Program-made: the position numbers and the translations under genes
Assembly: GCA_019459285.1 (NCBI GenBank)
Contig: JAIBEL010000023.1
Location: forward strand, 1 to 33,893
Length of the DNA stretch: 33,893 nucleotides
DNA from: Rhizobium sp.
GTDB lineage: Bacteria > Pseudomonadota > Gammaproteobacteria > Burkholderiales > Thiobacillaceae
Direction: 5' to 3'
Shown: piece by piece, positions 33,204 through 33,893 of the stretch
Layout of the letters: the number at the start of each line of letters is the position of its first letter
Position numbering within the stretch: position 1 is the first letter of the stretch
The notes under the pieces: model-generated
Told to the model about the DNA's origin: nothing
Seen by the model: only the letters and a program-made list of their open reading frames with translations
The model's database searches: none

Positions 33204-33893
33204 TCAGCGATCCAGTTCCTGGTCGGCCAGGGAAATCGGATCTTCCTTCGGTTCCAGATGCGTGGTGATGTGCGCGTACGACACGGCCTGGCGGATGTCG
33301 GCTTCGATGCGTTCCGACCAGTCATGTCCCTGCTGGACCGACCATGCGCCCGGCACCAGAATGTGGAAGGAGATGAAGGCGCGGGCGCCGGCCTGGCGCG
33401 TGCGCAGGGCGTGGAACGCCAGCCCCTGCTGGCGATAGCGATCCAGCACGTCCTCGATGGCCCTGATTTCCTCCTCCGGGATGGACACGTCCATCAGGCC
33501 GCCGGCAGAGCGCTGCAGCAGTTGCCAGCCGGTCCACACGATGTTCAATGCCACCAGCAGCGCGATCACCGGGTCGAGCCAGAGCCAGCCGCTCGCCCAG
33601 ACCAGCCCGACCCCTGTGATGACGCCCACCGACGTCCAGACGTCGGTGAGGAGGTGGTGCGCGTCGGCTTCCAGCGTGATGGATTTGTATTTGCGACCGA
33701 CCCCCATGAGGGTGCGCGCAGTGACCAGATTGATGATCGACGCGATAACCGACACCCCAAGACCGATTCCCACCGCTTCGAGCGGCTGCGGTTTGAGCCG
33801 CCGCTGGATGGCAGCATAGGCGCTACCCACCGCGGCGCGCAGGCTGATAAAGCCTTCGAAGGCGCTGGATAAGTATTACGCCGTGCCATTCCC
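33204..33893 (-). CDS. Cation diffusion facilitator, cut by window edge, in-frame stop near edge
   Basis: The visible minus-strand frame encodes the later membrane helices and the cytoplasmic domain of a CDF metal/proton antiporter. It reads SSAFEGFISLRAAVGSAYAAIQRRL, then SITLEADAHHLLTDVWTSVGV (the HxxxD metal site), WLWLDPVIALLVAL, and the C-terminal domain VLDRYRQQGLAFHALRTRQAG to ISFHILVPG. Homology continues upstream to the window edge, but the codon at 33878-33876 is TAA where CDF proteins usually have Glu in HGxxExFSS. A shorter form could begin at the GTG at 33830, but it would lack the first metal-binding helices. Likely substrates are Zn, Fe or Mn. This may be a pseudogene or an end-of-sequence error. 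Confidence 0.75.

Overview
The window reads as a chromosomal segment of a GC-rich betaproteobacterium. The flagellar, polyphosphate, BamC and rubrerythrin/DUF3501 gene neighbourhoods and the DsrE-like protein fit a Thiobacillus-like chemolithotroph. That placement rests on protein family resemblance recalled from memory, not on a search. No rRNA, tRNA, CRISPR array, intact insertion sequence or phage module was recognised.

Left part (1-5169, mostly minus strand): a partial hypothetical gene and a membrane protein gene; a low-GC island with an exported DsrE-like protein; htpG with a near-consensus sigma-32 promoter and a terminator; and an OmpA/TSP3-repeat outer membrane protein with its own terminator and a palindrome in its leader. 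Polyphosphate block (5170-9393): ppk1 (minus) diverges from a CYTH-CHAD triphosphatase gene, followed by sixA. A 17/18 match to the PhoB box lies in the divergent spacer, oriented toward ppk1.

Flagellar block (9454-16806): fliF, fliG, fliH, fliI, fliJ, an unrecognised gene, fliO, fliP, fliQ and fliR are packed with overlapping start and stop codons. fliE, fliK, fliL, fliM and fliN are absent from the run. FliF has a minimal third ring-building domain, and FliG has altered FliM-binding and torque motifs. The fliF-fliG junction carries a three-copy repeat that creates a 23-codon micro-ORF overlapping both neighbours by GTGA.

Housekeeping block (16891-25183): zwf, dapA-bamC (the order also seen in E. 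coli), a cytoplasmic MBL-fold protein, an RhlE-type helicase and a DUF3301 protein on the plus strand. On the minus strand are msrB, an FAD/NAD reductase and an exported MBL-fold hydrolase.

Redox block (25274-27889): a short rubrerythrin, a GlpC/HdrD-like Fe-S protein and a DUF3501 protein. A 7-1-7 palindrome of Fur/PerR architecture sits just after the predicted rubrerythrin promoter, and a 12/15 copy lies before the Fe-S gene. This cassette, with its shared operator, and the non-standard flagellar locus are the best candidates for under-described biology. Right end (27952-33893): cyclopropane fatty acid synthase, pirin, a P-type ATPase with an unusual M4 motif, a DUF2784 protein and a cation diffusion facilitator cut by the window edge, with an in-frame stop in its last bases.
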